Positions 1-8,565 of a DNA stretch of 37,600 bases are shown here, in pieces. Source of the DNA: Rhodospirillales bacterium (GTDB lineage Bacteria > Pseudomonadota > Alphaproteobacteria > Rhodospirillales > GLO-3); NCBI GenBank assembly GCA_003354135.1, contig PIVK01000028.1:1-37600 (forward strand). Reading direction: 5' to 3'. The stretch's first letter is position 1; each line of letters starts with the position of its first letter. The notes below the pieces were generated by a model. That model made no database searches. It was not told the DNA's origin and saw only the letters and a list, made by a program, of their open reading frames with translations. Made by a program: the position numbers and the translations under genes.

Positions 1-74
1 TCCAGCGGCAGCGGCAGAAGCACGCTGACACGGGTTTCGGGGCCATAGGGCGAACTGGTGCGGGATTTGGCCAT
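1..74 (-). CDS. priA: Primosomal protein N' (PriA helicase), N-terminal fragment
   Basis: Only the first 24 codons lie in the window; the gene runs off the left edge on the minus strand. The visible peptide starts MAKSRTSSPYGPETR and continues into VSVLLPLPL, which resembles the N-terminal DNA-binding strand of PriA, the helicase that restarts collapsed replication forks. An in-frame ATG six codons upstream (position 92) is a possible alternative start; the one at 74 was chosen because an AGAG-type weak ribosome site precedes it and the peptide from there is typical. It is divergent from the DUF484 gene, with fewer than 50 bases between them. In alphaproteobacteria priA commonly neighbours DUF484 and xerC, which supports the call. 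The identification rests on a short peptide plus context. Confidence 0.65.
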   Translation of the reverse strand, partial: MAKSRTSSPYGPETRVSVLLPLPL

Positions 75-121
75 GGGGTACACTCTAGTCATATTAAATG
101 GCGGGGGGAATCGAGACCGTA

Positions 122-826
122 ATGAGTATCGAAAATGACGACGATCGGGCCTTGAACGACGACGAGGTCGCAGCCTACTTGAAAGCCCACCCCGACTTCC
201 TGATTCGCAATCAGGACGTAGTGAACGTCCTGAGCCCTCCCGGGCGCTGGGACGGCGAGGATGGCGGCGGGGTTGTCGATATGCAGCAGTTCATGCTGGA
301 ACAACTGCGCAGCGAATCCGAGAACCTGCGTGACGCCGCACGCCACATCATTGACACCAGCCGCGCCAACTTGTCCATCCAGACGCGCGTCCACACGGCA
401 GTGCTCACGTTGCTGGGGGCCCGGGACTTGCCGGGCCTGGCCCGCAGGGTCATCCGCGATATCCTGCTGCCGCTGGACGTGGACGCGGCCGTGCTGGCCT
501 TCGAAAGCGGTAGCGGCGCGGCCTTTGAGACCACGGCGTCCGGCACCCGCCGTCTGGCGCCGGGGTATGTGGATGCGGTGATGGGCCCCGAGGCCGATGT
601 CTGTCTGCTGGCCGACGTCCGGGAGGTCAGCGGCCTGTTCGGCGACAACAGCCCCTTTATCCGTTCCGCCGCCCTGGCTCGCCTGCGTCAGGGACCGGAG
701 GTGCCAATGGGACTGCTGGGGCTGGGGTCGCGTGGGGCTGGGACCTATCACCCGGGTCAGGGGACAGAACTGCTGTCTTTCCTGGGTCGGGTCGTCGAGA
801 GCCTGGCGTATCGGTTTTTGGAGTAG
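122..826 (+). CDS. DUF484 family protein (GAF-like)
   Basis: Cytosolic protein of about 234 residues. The N-terminus contains the family signature VAAYLKAHPDFLIRN, followed by a helical stretch around residues 50-95 (MLEQLRSESENLRD) and a C-terminal alpha/beta region resembling a GAF fold. DUF484 proteins are typically encoded directly before xerC, and their biochemical role is not established. The start at 122 follows a GGGGGA stretch; an in-frame ATG at 98 would add eight residues. The stop codon lies four bases before the proposed xerC start, so the two genes are very likely co-transcribed and translationally coupled. No catalytic motif is visible, which fits a regulatory or ligand-binding role (inference). 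Confidence 0.85.
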   Translation: MSIENDDDRALNDDEVAAYLKAHPDFLIRNQDVVNVLSPPGRWDGEDGGGVVDMQQFMLEQLRSESENLRDAARHIIDTSRANLSIQTRVHTAVLTLLGARDLPGLARRVIRDILLPLDVDAAVLAFESGSGAAFETTASGTRRLAPGYVDAVMGPEADVCLLADVREVSGLFGDNSPFIRSAALARLRQGPEVPMGLLGLGSRGAGTYHPGQGTELLSFLGRVVESLAYRFLE

Positions 827-830
827 ACGC

Positions 831-1763
831 TTGACGGTGCTTCCCGCACAACCAGCTGTAATGCAGGCGCTGGAGGACTGGCGCATCCGGCTGGCGACCG
901 AGAAACGCATGTCGGCTCATACGGTCGAGGCCTATGGTCAGGATGTTACGTCCTTCCTCCGGTTCTTGACCGCGCATCTTGGGTTTCTGCCCGGTTTCGA
1001 TGACCTCGCGTCCCTGGAACTCCGCGATTTTCGGGCGTGGTTGGCAGAGCGCAACCACCGGGGTTTGGCCCGGACATCGACGGCCCGTGCGCTCAGCACG
1101 TTGCGCGGTTTCTTCCGCTTCCTCGACCGTTCTGATCGCGCCCACAACGCGGCTATCGGGGCTGTGCGCACGCCGAAGACGGCCAAATCTGTGCCCAAGG
1201 CTCTAGATGAAGCGGACGCTCTGAAGTCGGTCGAGGTGGTGGCGGAATTGTCCGATCAGGAGTGGATCGGCAAGCGCGACGTGGCGGTGCTGATGTTGCT
1301 CTACGGTTGCGGGTTGCGCATTGGCGAGGCTCTGGGGCTTGACCGCAACCAAGTTCCCGACGGCGACACCATGCTGATCACCGGCAAGGGCGGCAAGCAG
1401 AGGGTGGTTCCGGTCTTGCCGGTGGTACGGGCGTCCGTCGACGACTACCTTGCCGCCTGCCCCTATGCCGTGGAAGGGGACGGGCCTCTGTTCCTGGGGG
1501 CGCGCGGCAAGCGGCTTGCCGCCGGAGTCGTGCAGCGACAAGCGCGCCGGCTTAGGGCGCTCCTGGGGTTGCCCGAGACGGCCACCCCGCATGCGTTCAG
1601 GCACAGTTTCGCCACCCACCTCCTCGCCGGGGGCGGGGACCTCAGGACGATCCAGGAGCTTCTGGGACACGCCTCGCTCAGCACGACCCAGCGTTACACC
1701 GACGTCGATGCGGCACGGCTGTCGGCGGTCTATCGCGCCGCCCATCCACGGGCCCGTGGATGA
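831..1763 (+). CDS. xerC: Tyrosine recombinase XerC
   Basis: Site-specific recombinase of about 310 residues that, with XerD, resolves chromosome dimers at dif near the division site. The N-terminal SAM-like core-binding domain (SAHTVEAYGQDVTSFLRFL) is followed by the catalytic domain with all expected residues: Arg in CGLRIGEALGL, Lys in TGKGGKQR, HAFRH, LGH, and the nucleophilic Tyr in TQRYTDVD. The reading frame is open far upstream, but homology begins near 861. The TTG at 831 has a GGAG ribosome site at 820-823 with ideal spacing, so it is preferred over GTG 837 or ATG 861. It lies immediately after the DUF484 gene. XerC rather than XerD or a phage integrase is inferred from the DUF484/priA context and normal length. 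Confidence 0.9.
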   Translation: MTVLPAQPAVMQALEDWRIRLATEKRMSAHTVEAYGQDVTSFLRFLTAHLGFLPGFDDLASLELRDFRAWLAERNHRGLARTSTARALSTLRGFFRFLDRSDRAHNAAIGAVRTPKTAKSVPKALDEADALKSVEVVAELSDQEWIGKRDVAVLMLLYGCGLRIGEALGLDRNQVPDGDTMLITGKGGKQRVVPVLPVVRASVDDYLAACPYAVEGDGPLFLGARGKRLAAGVVQRQARRLRALLGLPETATPHAFRHSFATHLLAGGGDLRTIQELLGHASLSTTQRYTDVDAARLSAVYRAAHPRARG

Positions 1764-1886
1764 CGTCTGGCGGAAGCCATGGAAACCGCGACGTTTTTTT
1801 GGCATAATGCGACGCATATTCAGGACGTGTCCATGGGATGAACCGGCACCTGGGGGTGCCGGCCGGGCACGGGATAGGAGGTCGGA

Positions 1887-2540
1887 ATGACGGCAATCAT
1901 TCAAGGTCCGAAGAGGGGCGACCCGACCCGTCGGCATGCCAAGATCGAAAAACCCCGCCACGGTCGGAACAATCCCGAGAAACGACGTTTCACGGAAGAC
2001 ACGCAGGACGTAGTTGCCGACGACGTGGTCTTCAATGCCCGCGCCGCGCGCAGCCGTGCCGAGGTGTTGGAGCGCGAACTGCTGCAGTTCCGGGGCGCCT
2101 TCGGCCGTGCACAGCTTGAGATCATGGACGAGCTGTTCTCCATCTATGTTCTCCTGATCGGGATCGTCATGGGCGGAGGAGACGTGGAAAGTGTCCGGCT
2201 GGTGGCGCGGCACGCTGCGGGAATCACCGTGCAGGCGCCCGAGGCGGTGGAAGGTGCCCTGCGCGAAGCGGCACCGGAGCAGATGGCCGGGGTCCGCAGC
2301 TTGGTCCAGTCACTGGCCGGAAAGATGGATGGCGTTGGCGGTGAGGCCCGCCGCGCCGCTCAGTATGGCGGTGATGTGCAAAAGCAGGAAGAGTTCGAAG
2401 AGTTTGCCCAGGAACTTGAAGCCAGGGCGCACGAGATCTGTGGTCTCGCGGGTGTTGCCGCGAGCAACTCCGGGACCGGCGCCGCACCGTCTTCCGGAGG
2501 TTCGGGCACGCCGCCGCCGATTCTGTCGACGGAGGCATAG
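1887..2540 (+). CDS. Hypothetical protein, 217 residues, unrecognised family
   Basis: I do not recognise this family. The start is well supported by a strong AGGAGG at 1876-1881, five bases before the ATG. The N-terminal ~45 residues are very basic and polar (many Arg, Lys, His), followed by a helical segment with a short hydrophobic run (LFSIYVLLIGIVMGGG, about residues 88-103), then a largely helical, Ala/Glu-rich region containing QKQEEFEEFAQELEARAHE. The C-terminus is a low-complexity Gly/Ser/Pro tail. There is no signal peptide and no cysteine pattern. The hydrophobic run is too short and isolated to call a transmembrane helix with certainty. It is separated from xerC by about 120 bases and converges on lpd. 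Codon use looks like its neighbours, so it is probably a real resident gene. Confidence 0.72.
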   Translation: MTAIIQGPKRGDPTRRHAKIEKPRHGRNNPEKRRFTEDTQDVVADDVVFNARAARSRAEVLERELLQFRGAFGRAQLEIMDELFSIYVLLIGIVMGGGDVESVRLVARHAAGITVQAPEAVEGALREAAPEQMAGVRSLVQSLAGKMDGVGGEARRAAQYGGDVQKQEEFEEFAQELEARAHEICGLAGVAASNSGTGAAPSSGGSGTPPPILSTEA

Positions 2541-2657
2541 ACCGGGTCTCTTCGAGCCGTGGTGGCGCAACGCTTCGCCGTCACGCGAAACCCTGCAATC
2601 CTGGCAAACGCCCTGATCAGGGACAGTCGGACGTGGTCAGAAGTTTGTACGGATACT

Positions 2658-4061
2658 CTAGACGTGGATCGCCTTGTCCCAGGCTGCCATGGCTGCTTCC
2701 TTGACTGCCTCGCCGAGGCCCGGATGGGGATGGCAGGTGCGGGCCATGTCCTCGGCCGAGCCGCCGAACTCCATCACCGTTATCGCCTCCTGGATCAGAT
2801 CCCCGGCCCCTGGGCCGACGATATGGACGCCTAGCAACCTGTCGCTGGCGGCATCCGCGATCACCTTGGCGAACCCCTCGGCCTCCCCATTGGCCAGCGC
2901 ACGGGAATTGGCGGTGAATGGAAACTTACCCACCTTGACCGCGACGCCCTCCTTAGCCAGCGAGTCCTCGGTCCGGCCCACGGCCGCCACCTCGGGGAAG
3001 GTATAGACGACGCCAGGGATGGCGGCGTAGTCCACGTGCCCCTTCTGTCCGGCGAGGATCTCGGCCACCGCCACGCCCTCGTCCTCGGCTTTGTGGGCCA
3101 GCATGGCACCGCCGATCACGTCGCCGATGGCGTAGATTCCAGCCACGTTGGTCCGAAAGTCTCCATCCACCTTGACGAAGCCGCGTTCGTCGGTCTCGAC
3201 CCCCACCTTGTCCAGGCCCAGACCGTCGGTGTAGGGAACTCGCCCAATGGCGACCAGGACCACGTCGGCCTTGATGGTCTCGGTCTTGCCGCCTGCCACC
3301 GGCTCGACGGTGAGGCCGACACCGGTCTTGGAGGCCTTCGCTCCCGTGACTTTGCTGGACAGTTTGATGGCCATACCCTGTTTAGTTAGGGTGCGCTTCA
3401 TTTGCTTGCGCACGTCGATATCCATGCCGGGCAGCACGGTGTCGAGGAACTCGACCACGGTGACTTGGGCGCCCAGCCGCCGCCAGACCGAGCCCAGTTC
3501 CAACCCGATGACTCCGGCACCGACGACGACAAGGTGCTTGGGCACCTTGGAAAGCGACAGGGCCCCGGTGGAACTGACGATCTTTTCCTCGTCAATGGCG
3601 ACACCGGGTAGCGGTGCCACGTCGGAGCCGGTGGCAATCAGGATGTTCCTCACCTTCAGCACCTGTTTCTTGCGCCCCTGTTTGACGGTGACTTCGCCGA
3701 TGGCGGTGATGGTGCCGGTGCCTGCCACATGCTCGACTTTGTTCTTTTTGAAGAGGTACGCGATGCCCTTGGTCAGGCCGTCCACGACGGCAGTTTTGCG
3801 TGCCATCATGGCGTCCAGGTCGAGCGTTACCTTACCCGTCTTGACGCCGTGGGCGGCGAAATCGCGGCTCGCGGCTTCGAAGTGGTGCGAGGACTGCAAC
3901 AACGCTTTCGACGGCATGCAGCCCACGTTGAGGCAGGTGCCGCCCAGAGTCTCGCGTTTGTCGACGCAGGCGACGTTAAGCCCCAGCTGTGCCGCCTTGA
4001 TGGCCGCCACATAGCCGCCGGGGCCGCCACCGATGACGACAAGATCGAATGTGTCGGCCAT
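2658..4061 (-). CDS. lpd: Dihydrolipoyl dehydrogenase (E3)
   Basis: FAD flavoprotein of 467 residues that reoxidises dihydrolipoamide on the 2-oxoglutarate dehydrogenase E2 core, passing electrons to NAD+. Visible landmarks: an N-terminal Rossmann GGGPGGYVAA at residues 11-20, the redox-active disulfide GGTCLNVGCMPSK (Cys43 and Cys48), a second dinucleotide fold VVVGAGVIGLELGS, the FAD-contact segment YAIGDVIGGAMLAHKAEDEG, and the C-terminal catalytic His-Glu dyad in CHPHPGLGEA (His446, Glu451). Length is normal. It is last in sucA-sucB-lpd, 18 bases after sucB, so this copy most likely serves the 2-oxoglutarate complex. Another lpd for pyruvate dehydrogenase may exist elsewhere in the genome. 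Confidence 0.96.
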   Translation of the reverse strand: MADTFDLVVIGGGPGGYVAAIKAAQLGLNVACVDKRETLGGTCLNVGCMPSKALLQSSHHFEAASRDFAAHGVKTGKVTLDLDAMMARKTAVVDGLTKGIAYLFKKNKVEHVAGTGTITAIGEVTVKQGRKKQVLKVRNILIATGSDVAPLPGVAIDEEKIVSSTGALSLSKVPKHLVVVGAGVIGLELGSVWRRLGAQVTVVEFLDTVLPGMDIDVRKQMKRTLTKQGMAIKLSSKVTGAKASKTGVGLTVEPVAGGKTETIKADVVLVAIGRVPYTDGLGLDKVGVETDERGFVKVDGDFRTNVAGIYAIGDVIGGAMLAHKAEDEGVAVAEILAGQKGHVDYAAIPGVVYTFPEVAAVGRTEDSLAKEGVAVKVGKFPFTANSRALANGEAEGFAKVIADAASDRLLGVHIVGPGAGDLIQEAITVMEFGGSAEDMARTCHPHPGLGEAVKEAAMAAWDKAIHV

Positions 4062-4079
4062 GTTTCTTCCCCTTGTGTT

Positions 4080-5345
4080 TCAGGTGTCAAGCATGATGCG
4101 TTGCGGGTCTTCGATGCATTCCTTGACGCGCACCAGGAACGACACCGCCTCGCGGCCGTCGATGACCCTGTGGTCATAACTGAGCGCCAAATACATCATG
4201 GGCCGGGCCGCGATGGTGCCGTCCGGCATCACCATGGGGCGGGGCTGGATCTTGTGCATGCCGAGGATTCCCGACTGGGGCGGGTTGAGGATCGGCGTCG
4301 ACATCAGCGACCCGTAGATGCCGCCGTTGGTGATGGTGAAGGTGCCTCCCGTGAGTTCCTCCATGGAGAGCTTGCCCTCGCGGGCCCGGGCGCCGAGGTC
4401 GGCGACGGTCTTTTCAATGCCGGCGAAGGAAAGCGCATCGGCATCCTGCACCACCGGCACCACCAGGCCCTGTTCCGTCCCCACCGCGACACCGATGTCG
4501 TAGTGGTTCTTGTAGATGATATCGTCGCCGGAGATCTCGGCGTTGACCGCCGGGAACTCGCGGAGCGCCACCACCGCGGCCTTGAGGAAGAAGGACATGA
4601 AACCGAGCTTCACCCCGTGCTTCTTGGTGAAGGCGTCCTGACGGTCCTTGCGCAGCGTCATCACCGCCGACATGTCACATTCATTGAAGGTGGTTAGCAT
4701 GGCGGCCGTGTTCTGGGCCTCCTTCAGGCGTTCCGCGACGCGCTTGCGAAGCCGCGTCATGCGCACCTTCTCCTCGCGCGGCCCGGCTGGACGCGGCGGG
4801 TATTGGGCGGCCGCTGCCGGTGCGCCGAGTGCCGGGGCCGGAGTGGGGGTCGCTGTAGGACTCTCCATGTGGGCGAGCCCTCCTTTTTCCATGTGCTCAA
4901 GCCCTCCTTTTTCCATGTGCTCAAGCACATTTGCCTTGGTCAGGCGCCCATCCTTGCCGGTGCCGGAGATGGAGGACGGGTCGAGGCCGTTCTCTTCCAC
5001 CAGTTTGCGCACGGCGGGCGACAGGGGCGCGGCCTTGGCCGGAGCAGGAGCAGGTTCGGGGGCGGGCGCGGCTTTTTCTGCCTTGGGTTCCGGTGCCGGC
5101 GCGGCTCCATCCTCGCCGATGGTTCCCAGGGCGCCGCCGACTTCGACCTCGGTGCCCTCGGGCGCTGTGATGGCGGTCAAGGTTCCCGCCGAAGGCGCCG
5201 GAACCTCGACCGTCACCTTGTCGGTCTCCAACTCCACCAGGGGTTCGTCGGTGGCGACTGCGTCGCCGGGTTGTTTGAACCACTTCACCACGGTGGCTTC
5301 CGTGACCGATTCTCCCAACGCCGGCACCGTGATTTTCGTTGTCAT
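4080..5345 (-). CDS. sucB: 2-oxoglutarate dehydrogenase E2, dihydrolipoyl succinyltransferase
   Basis: Core of the 2-oxoglutarate dehydrogenase complex; transfers succinyl from lipoamide to CoA. Domains in order: lipoyl domain (residues 1-75, lipoylated Lys43 in ETDKVTVEV), an Ala/Pro-rich linker (82-106), a peripheral subunit-binding domain (about 107-144, [26 protein letters not shown]), a second linker, and the catalytic domain (about 190-421) ending in [13 protein letters not shown], with catalytic His392 and Asp396. Length (421) is normal. Unusually, the second linker opens with the octapeptide EHMEKGGL present twice in perfect tandem, followed by a decayed third start AHMES. It lies 53 bases after sucA and 18 before lpd, a classical operon. 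Confidence 0.96.
   Translation of the reverse strand: MTTKITVPALGESVTEATVVKWFKQPGDAVATDEPLVELETDKVTVEVPAPSAGTLTAITAPEGTEVEVGGALGTIGEDGAAPAPEPKAEKAAPAPEPAPAPAKAAPLSPAVRKLVEENGLDPSSISGTGKDGRLTKANVLEHMEKGGLEHMEKGGLAHMESPTATPTPAPALGAPAAAAQYPPRPAGPREEKVRMTRLRKRVAERLKEAQNTAAMLTTFNECDMSAVMTLRKDRQDAFTKKHGVKLGFMSFFLKAAVVALREFPAVNAEISGDDIIYKNHYDIGVAVGTEQGLVVPVVQDADALSFAGIEKTVADLGARAREGKLSMEELTGGTFTITNGGIYGSLMSTPILNPPQSGILGMHKIQPRPMVMPDGTIAARPMMYLALSYDHRVIDGREAVSFLVRVKECIEDPQRIMLDT
4876..4923. repeat. Two perfect 24-bp tandem units inside sucB
   Basis: The unit AGCCCTCCTTTTTCC followed by ATGTGCTCA (plus-strand reading) occurs twice without mismatch at 4876-4899 and 4900-4923. Just left of it (about 4863-4875) is a diverged partial third unit. 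Being a multiple of three, it encodes the octapeptide EHMEKGGL twice, at the junction between the subunit-binding domain and the second linker of E2. Perfect identity implies a recent duplication, and copy number could vary between strains. Confidence 0.9.
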
Positions 5346-5398
5346 GTTGTCCTCAACTCAAAACTAGGTCATAGAAAATGGGATGTTCAGGCCTGTTC

Positions 5399-8323
5399 TC
5401 AAAGGGGTTTGCGCCGGAAAGGCTGGGGGATGGTCTCGATCGGCGCCATCAATGCCTGTTCCAGGAGCGCCCCTTGCTCCGCCTTGTGGTTCTTCAACAA
5501 ACCGGTCGCCGGAGAGGCGGAGGCCCTGCGCCCGGCATAGACGGGACGGATCGCCGGTCCCCGCAGTTCGCCCACAATGTTGTCGAGGCGAGGGTAGACG
5601 AAAGTCCAGTAGCCCATGTTGGCCGGTTCCTCCTGGCACCAAACCATCTCCGCTTTGGGGTAGCGCGAGAGCTGTTGAATGAGGCTCTGGCGCGGCCAGG
5701 GATAGAGCTGTTCGACCCGCACGATAGCCACGTCCTTGATCTCCTGGGTGCGGCGTACCTCCAACAGGTCATAGTAGACCTTGCCCGTGCAGAGCACCAC
5801 CCGGCGAACCTTCTTGTCGAGGACCAGTGTGGCCTTTTCCGGCAGCACGCGGTGGAACCCTGTTCCCGGCCCCATCTCGCCCAGTTTGGAGGTCACCAGC
5901 TTGTGGCGCAGAAGCGACTTGGGGGACATGACGATCAGCGGCTTGCGGTAATTGCGCCGCATTTGGCGCCTGAGGGCATGGAAGTACTGGGCCGGGGTGG
6001 TCAGGTTGACCACCTGCATGTTGTCTTCGGCGCAGAGTTGCAGGTAGCGCTCGGGGCGGGCCGAGGAGTGCTCGGGGCCCTGGCCTTCGTACCCGTGGGG
6101 CAGCAGCATCACCAGCCCCGTCATCCGCAGCCACTTGGATTCACCGGACGAGATGAACTGATCGATGATGACCTGCGCCCCGTTGGCGAAGTCACCGAAC
6201 TGCCCTTCCCACAACACCAGCGCTTCCGGATCGGCTAGGGAATAGCCGTATTCGAAGCCCAACACCGAGGCCTCCATCAGCGGGCTGTCGATGACCTCGT
6301 AATCGGCCTGGCCGGCGCAAACGTTGTTGAGCGGGATGTACAGATCCTCGGTCTGCTGGTCGATCAACACCGAATGGCGGTGCGAGAAGGTGCCGCGGCC
6401 CGAGTCCTGGCCCGAGAGCCGAACCGGCGTCCCTTCGGCCAGCAGGGTTCCGAAGGCCAGGGCTTCGCCTGTCGCCCAGTCGATGCCCGATCCGTCCTCG
6501 ATCATCTTCCGCTTGGTCTTGATCTGGCGCAGGATCTTGGAGTTGGCGGCGAAGCCATCCCCCGGGGGTTTCGAAATCGCTGTTCCGACAGCCTTCAATT
6601 CCTCCATGTCGACGGCGGTATCGAACTCTCGGAACTCCTCTTCGCCGGCCAGATGCACGAGGCCCGCCCATTTCCCCTCCAACCAGTCGGCTTTGTTGGG
6701 GCGGTAGCTGGCACCAGCCTCGAAGGCCTCGTCCATGCGGGTTCGGAAATCGGCGGTCATTCGGTCCGCATCCCCGGCAGTCAACACGCCTTCGTCCTCC
6801 AGCCGGCCGGCATAGATGGTACGCGCCGTCGGATGACCGGCGATGGTGCGGTACATGATCGGCTGGGTGAACATGGGCTCGTCGGCCTCGTTGTGGCCGT
6901 GGCGCCGATAGCAAAACATGTCGATGACCACGTCACGGCCGAACTCCTGGCGGAACTCGGTGGCGATACGAGCGATATGGACCACGGCTTCCGGGTCGTC
7001 GCCGTTGACGTGGAAAATGGGCGCCTGGATCATCTTGGCGACATCCGACGGATAGGGAGACGAACGCGAGTACCGGGGCGCCGTGGTGAATCCAATCTGG
7101 TTGTTGACGACGAAATGGATGGTGCCGCCCGTCTTGTAGCCCTTGAGCTCGGAAAGGCCCAGGCCCTCGGCTACCAGGCCCTGGCCGGCGAAGGCGGCGT
7201 CTCCGTGCAAGAGGATACCCAGCACCTGCTTGGAACCAAGCGCGCCGCGGGGGACCTGTTTGGCCCTGATCTTGCCCAGCACTACAGGGTTCACCGCCTC
7301 CAGGTGAGACGGATTGGCGGTCAGCGAGAGGTGCACGATATTGCCGTCAAACGTCCGGTCGGCCGAGGTGCCCATGTGGTACTTGACGTCCCCCGAACCC
7401 TGCACGGCGTCCGGGTTTGCGGCATGGCCTTGGAACTCGGAAATAATGGCCTGGTAGGGCTTGTGCATGATATTGGCGAGCATGTTGAGGCGCCCGCGGT
7501 GCGGCATCCCGAACACCACCTCCTTGACCCCCAGCTGGCTGCCGCGCTTCAGCACCTGTTCGATGGCCGGGATGACCGCCTCGCCACCGTCGAGCCCGAA
7601 GCGCTTGGTGCCCGTGTACTTGATGTGGAGAAACTGCTCGAACCCCTCGGCCTCGACCAAGCGCTCGTAGATAGCGCGTTTGCCGCGCAGCGTGAACTGG
7701 GTGCGGTTGTGGATGGACTCGATCCGGCGCTGGATCCAGGACTTCTCCTCCGGGTTTTGGATGTGCATGAACTCGACGCCGATGGAGCCGCAGTAGGTCT
7801 CCTTCAACACCTCCAGGATCTGGCGCACCGTCGCCGTCTCCAGCCCCAACACGTGGTCGATGAAGACCGGCCGGTCCATGTCGGAATCCATGAAGCCGTA
7901 AGTCTTGGGGTCGAGTTCCGGGTGGTGATCGTTACCTTCCAGGCCCAAAGGATCAAAGTTGGCGATCAGGTGGCCGCGCACGCGGTAGCTGCGGATCATC
8001 ATCAAGGCGCGGATGGAATCCAGTGTCGCCGCGCGCACGCCGCGTGCTCCTGCGGTAGTGGCGGGGGGAACGGCCGCGGGGACGGGCGTTTCAGCCGCCA
8101 GGCCGCCGTTGCCGCCGCCCGGTTGGATCACGGCCGTGTCTGATGGTGCCCAGCTAGCGCCGCGCAGATCGTCCAGCACGGCCCGGGCTTCTTCGCCGAC
8201 ATCGGTGAAGAAGGCGACCCAACTGCGGTCGACCGACGCCGGGTCCTCAAGATAGCGGGAATAAAGTTCGGCGACGAAATGGGCGTTGGAGCCGTTGAGG
8301 AAACTCTCGAGTGTCTCGGTCAT
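5399..8323 (-). CDS. sucA: 2-oxoglutarate dehydrogenase E1 component
   Basis: Thiamine-diphosphate-dependent decarboxylase of the TCA cycle, about 974 residues, normal length. The mature start is MTETLESFLNGSNAHFVAELY; the longer open frame to 8509 has no family character, and a GGGG-type ribosome site precedes 8323. Visible family blocks: the N-terminal ELYSRYLEDPASVDRSW motif that docks to E2, GMPHRGRLNMLANIM, the TPP/Mg block LLHGDAAFAGQGLV, FCYRRHGHNEADEP, the transketolase-like domain with SGQDSGRGTFSHRH, and the C-terminal WCQEEPANMGYW. It heads sucA-sucB-lpd. About 240 bases separate it from the kinase gene upstream, so it probably has its own promoter. Confidence 0.97.
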   Translation of the reverse strand: MTETLESFLNGSNAHFVAELYSRYLEDPASVDRSWVAFFTDVGEEARAVLDDLRGASWAPSDTAVIQPGGGNGGLAAETPVPAAVPPATTAGARGVRAATLDSIRALMMIRSYRVRGHLIANFDPLGLEGNDHHPELDPKTYGFMDSDMDRPVFIDHVLGLETATVRQILEVLKETYCGSIGVEFMHIQNPEEKSWIQRRIESIHNRTQFTLRGKRAIYERLVEAEGFEQFLHIKYTGTKRFGLDGGEAVIPAIEQVLKRGSQLGVKEVVFGMPHRGRLNMLANIMHKPYQAIISEFQGHAANPDAVQGSGDVKYHMGTSADRTFDGNIVHLSLTANPSHLEAVNPVVLGKIRAKQVPRGALGSKQVLGILLHGDAAFAGQGLVAEGLGLSELKGYKTGGTIHFVVNNQIGFTTAPRYSRSSPYPSDVAKMIQAPIFHVNGDDPEAVVHIARIATEFRQEFGRDVVIDMFCYRRHGHNEADEPMFTQPIMYRTIAGHPTARTIYAGRLEDEGVLTAGDADRMTADFRTRMDEAFEAGASYRPNKADWLEGKWAGLVHLAGEEEFREFDTAVDMEELKAVGTAISKPPGDGFAANSKILRQIKTKRKMIEDGSGIDWATGEALAFGTLLAEGTPVRLSGQDSGRGTFSHRHSVLIDQQTEDLYIPLNNVCAGQADYEVIDSPLMEASVLGFEYGYSLADPEALVLWEGQFGDFANGAQVIIDQFISSGESKWLRMTGLVMLLPHGYEGQGPEHSSARPERYLQLCAEDNMQVVNLTTPAQYFHALRRQMRRNYRKPLIVMSPKSLLRHKLVTSKLGEMGPGTGFHRVLPEKATLVLDKKVRRVVLCTGKVYYDLLEVRRTQEIKDVAIVRVEQLYPWPRQSLIQQLSRYPKAEMVWCQEEPANMGYWTFVYPRLDNIVGELRGPAIRPVYAGRRASASPATGLLKNHKAEQGALLEQALMAPIETIPQPFRRKPL

Positions 8324-8565
8324 GATCCCCGTCCAGAAGGCATTAGGTGCCCCCGGCCCTTCCGTTCGCAGGCACGTTAATATACGCCAATGTGGCGGCC
8401 ACCTGGCAACATGTCCAGGGAGGGTTTGACTTTTTTTCCCGGGGTTTCGAATATGAAGGGAGACGTTCCAGACGAGGCTGCCTGAAAGATCACCCTCGAG
8501 CATGAACATCCAGGTCCGAATCCTCGGCGGACCAACCCGAATGAGGCATTTCCAGCCGGGATCAC

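Noticed and set aside
2600-2630. Palindrome CCCTGATCAGGG between the 217-residue protein and lpd, as a terminator
   Set aside because: The stem is only about four base pairs with a four-base loop, and no T-tract follows on either strand.
6374-8143. Plus-strand open frame of 589 codons opposite sucA
   Set aside because: Antisense shadow of sucA with His/Gly/Asp-biased composition and no recognisable domain.
8379-8409. Possible sucA promoter: TTGCCA and TATATT on the minus strand
   Set aside because: The spacer is 19 bases and the -35 box is weak; it is not better than chance in this region without a mapped start.
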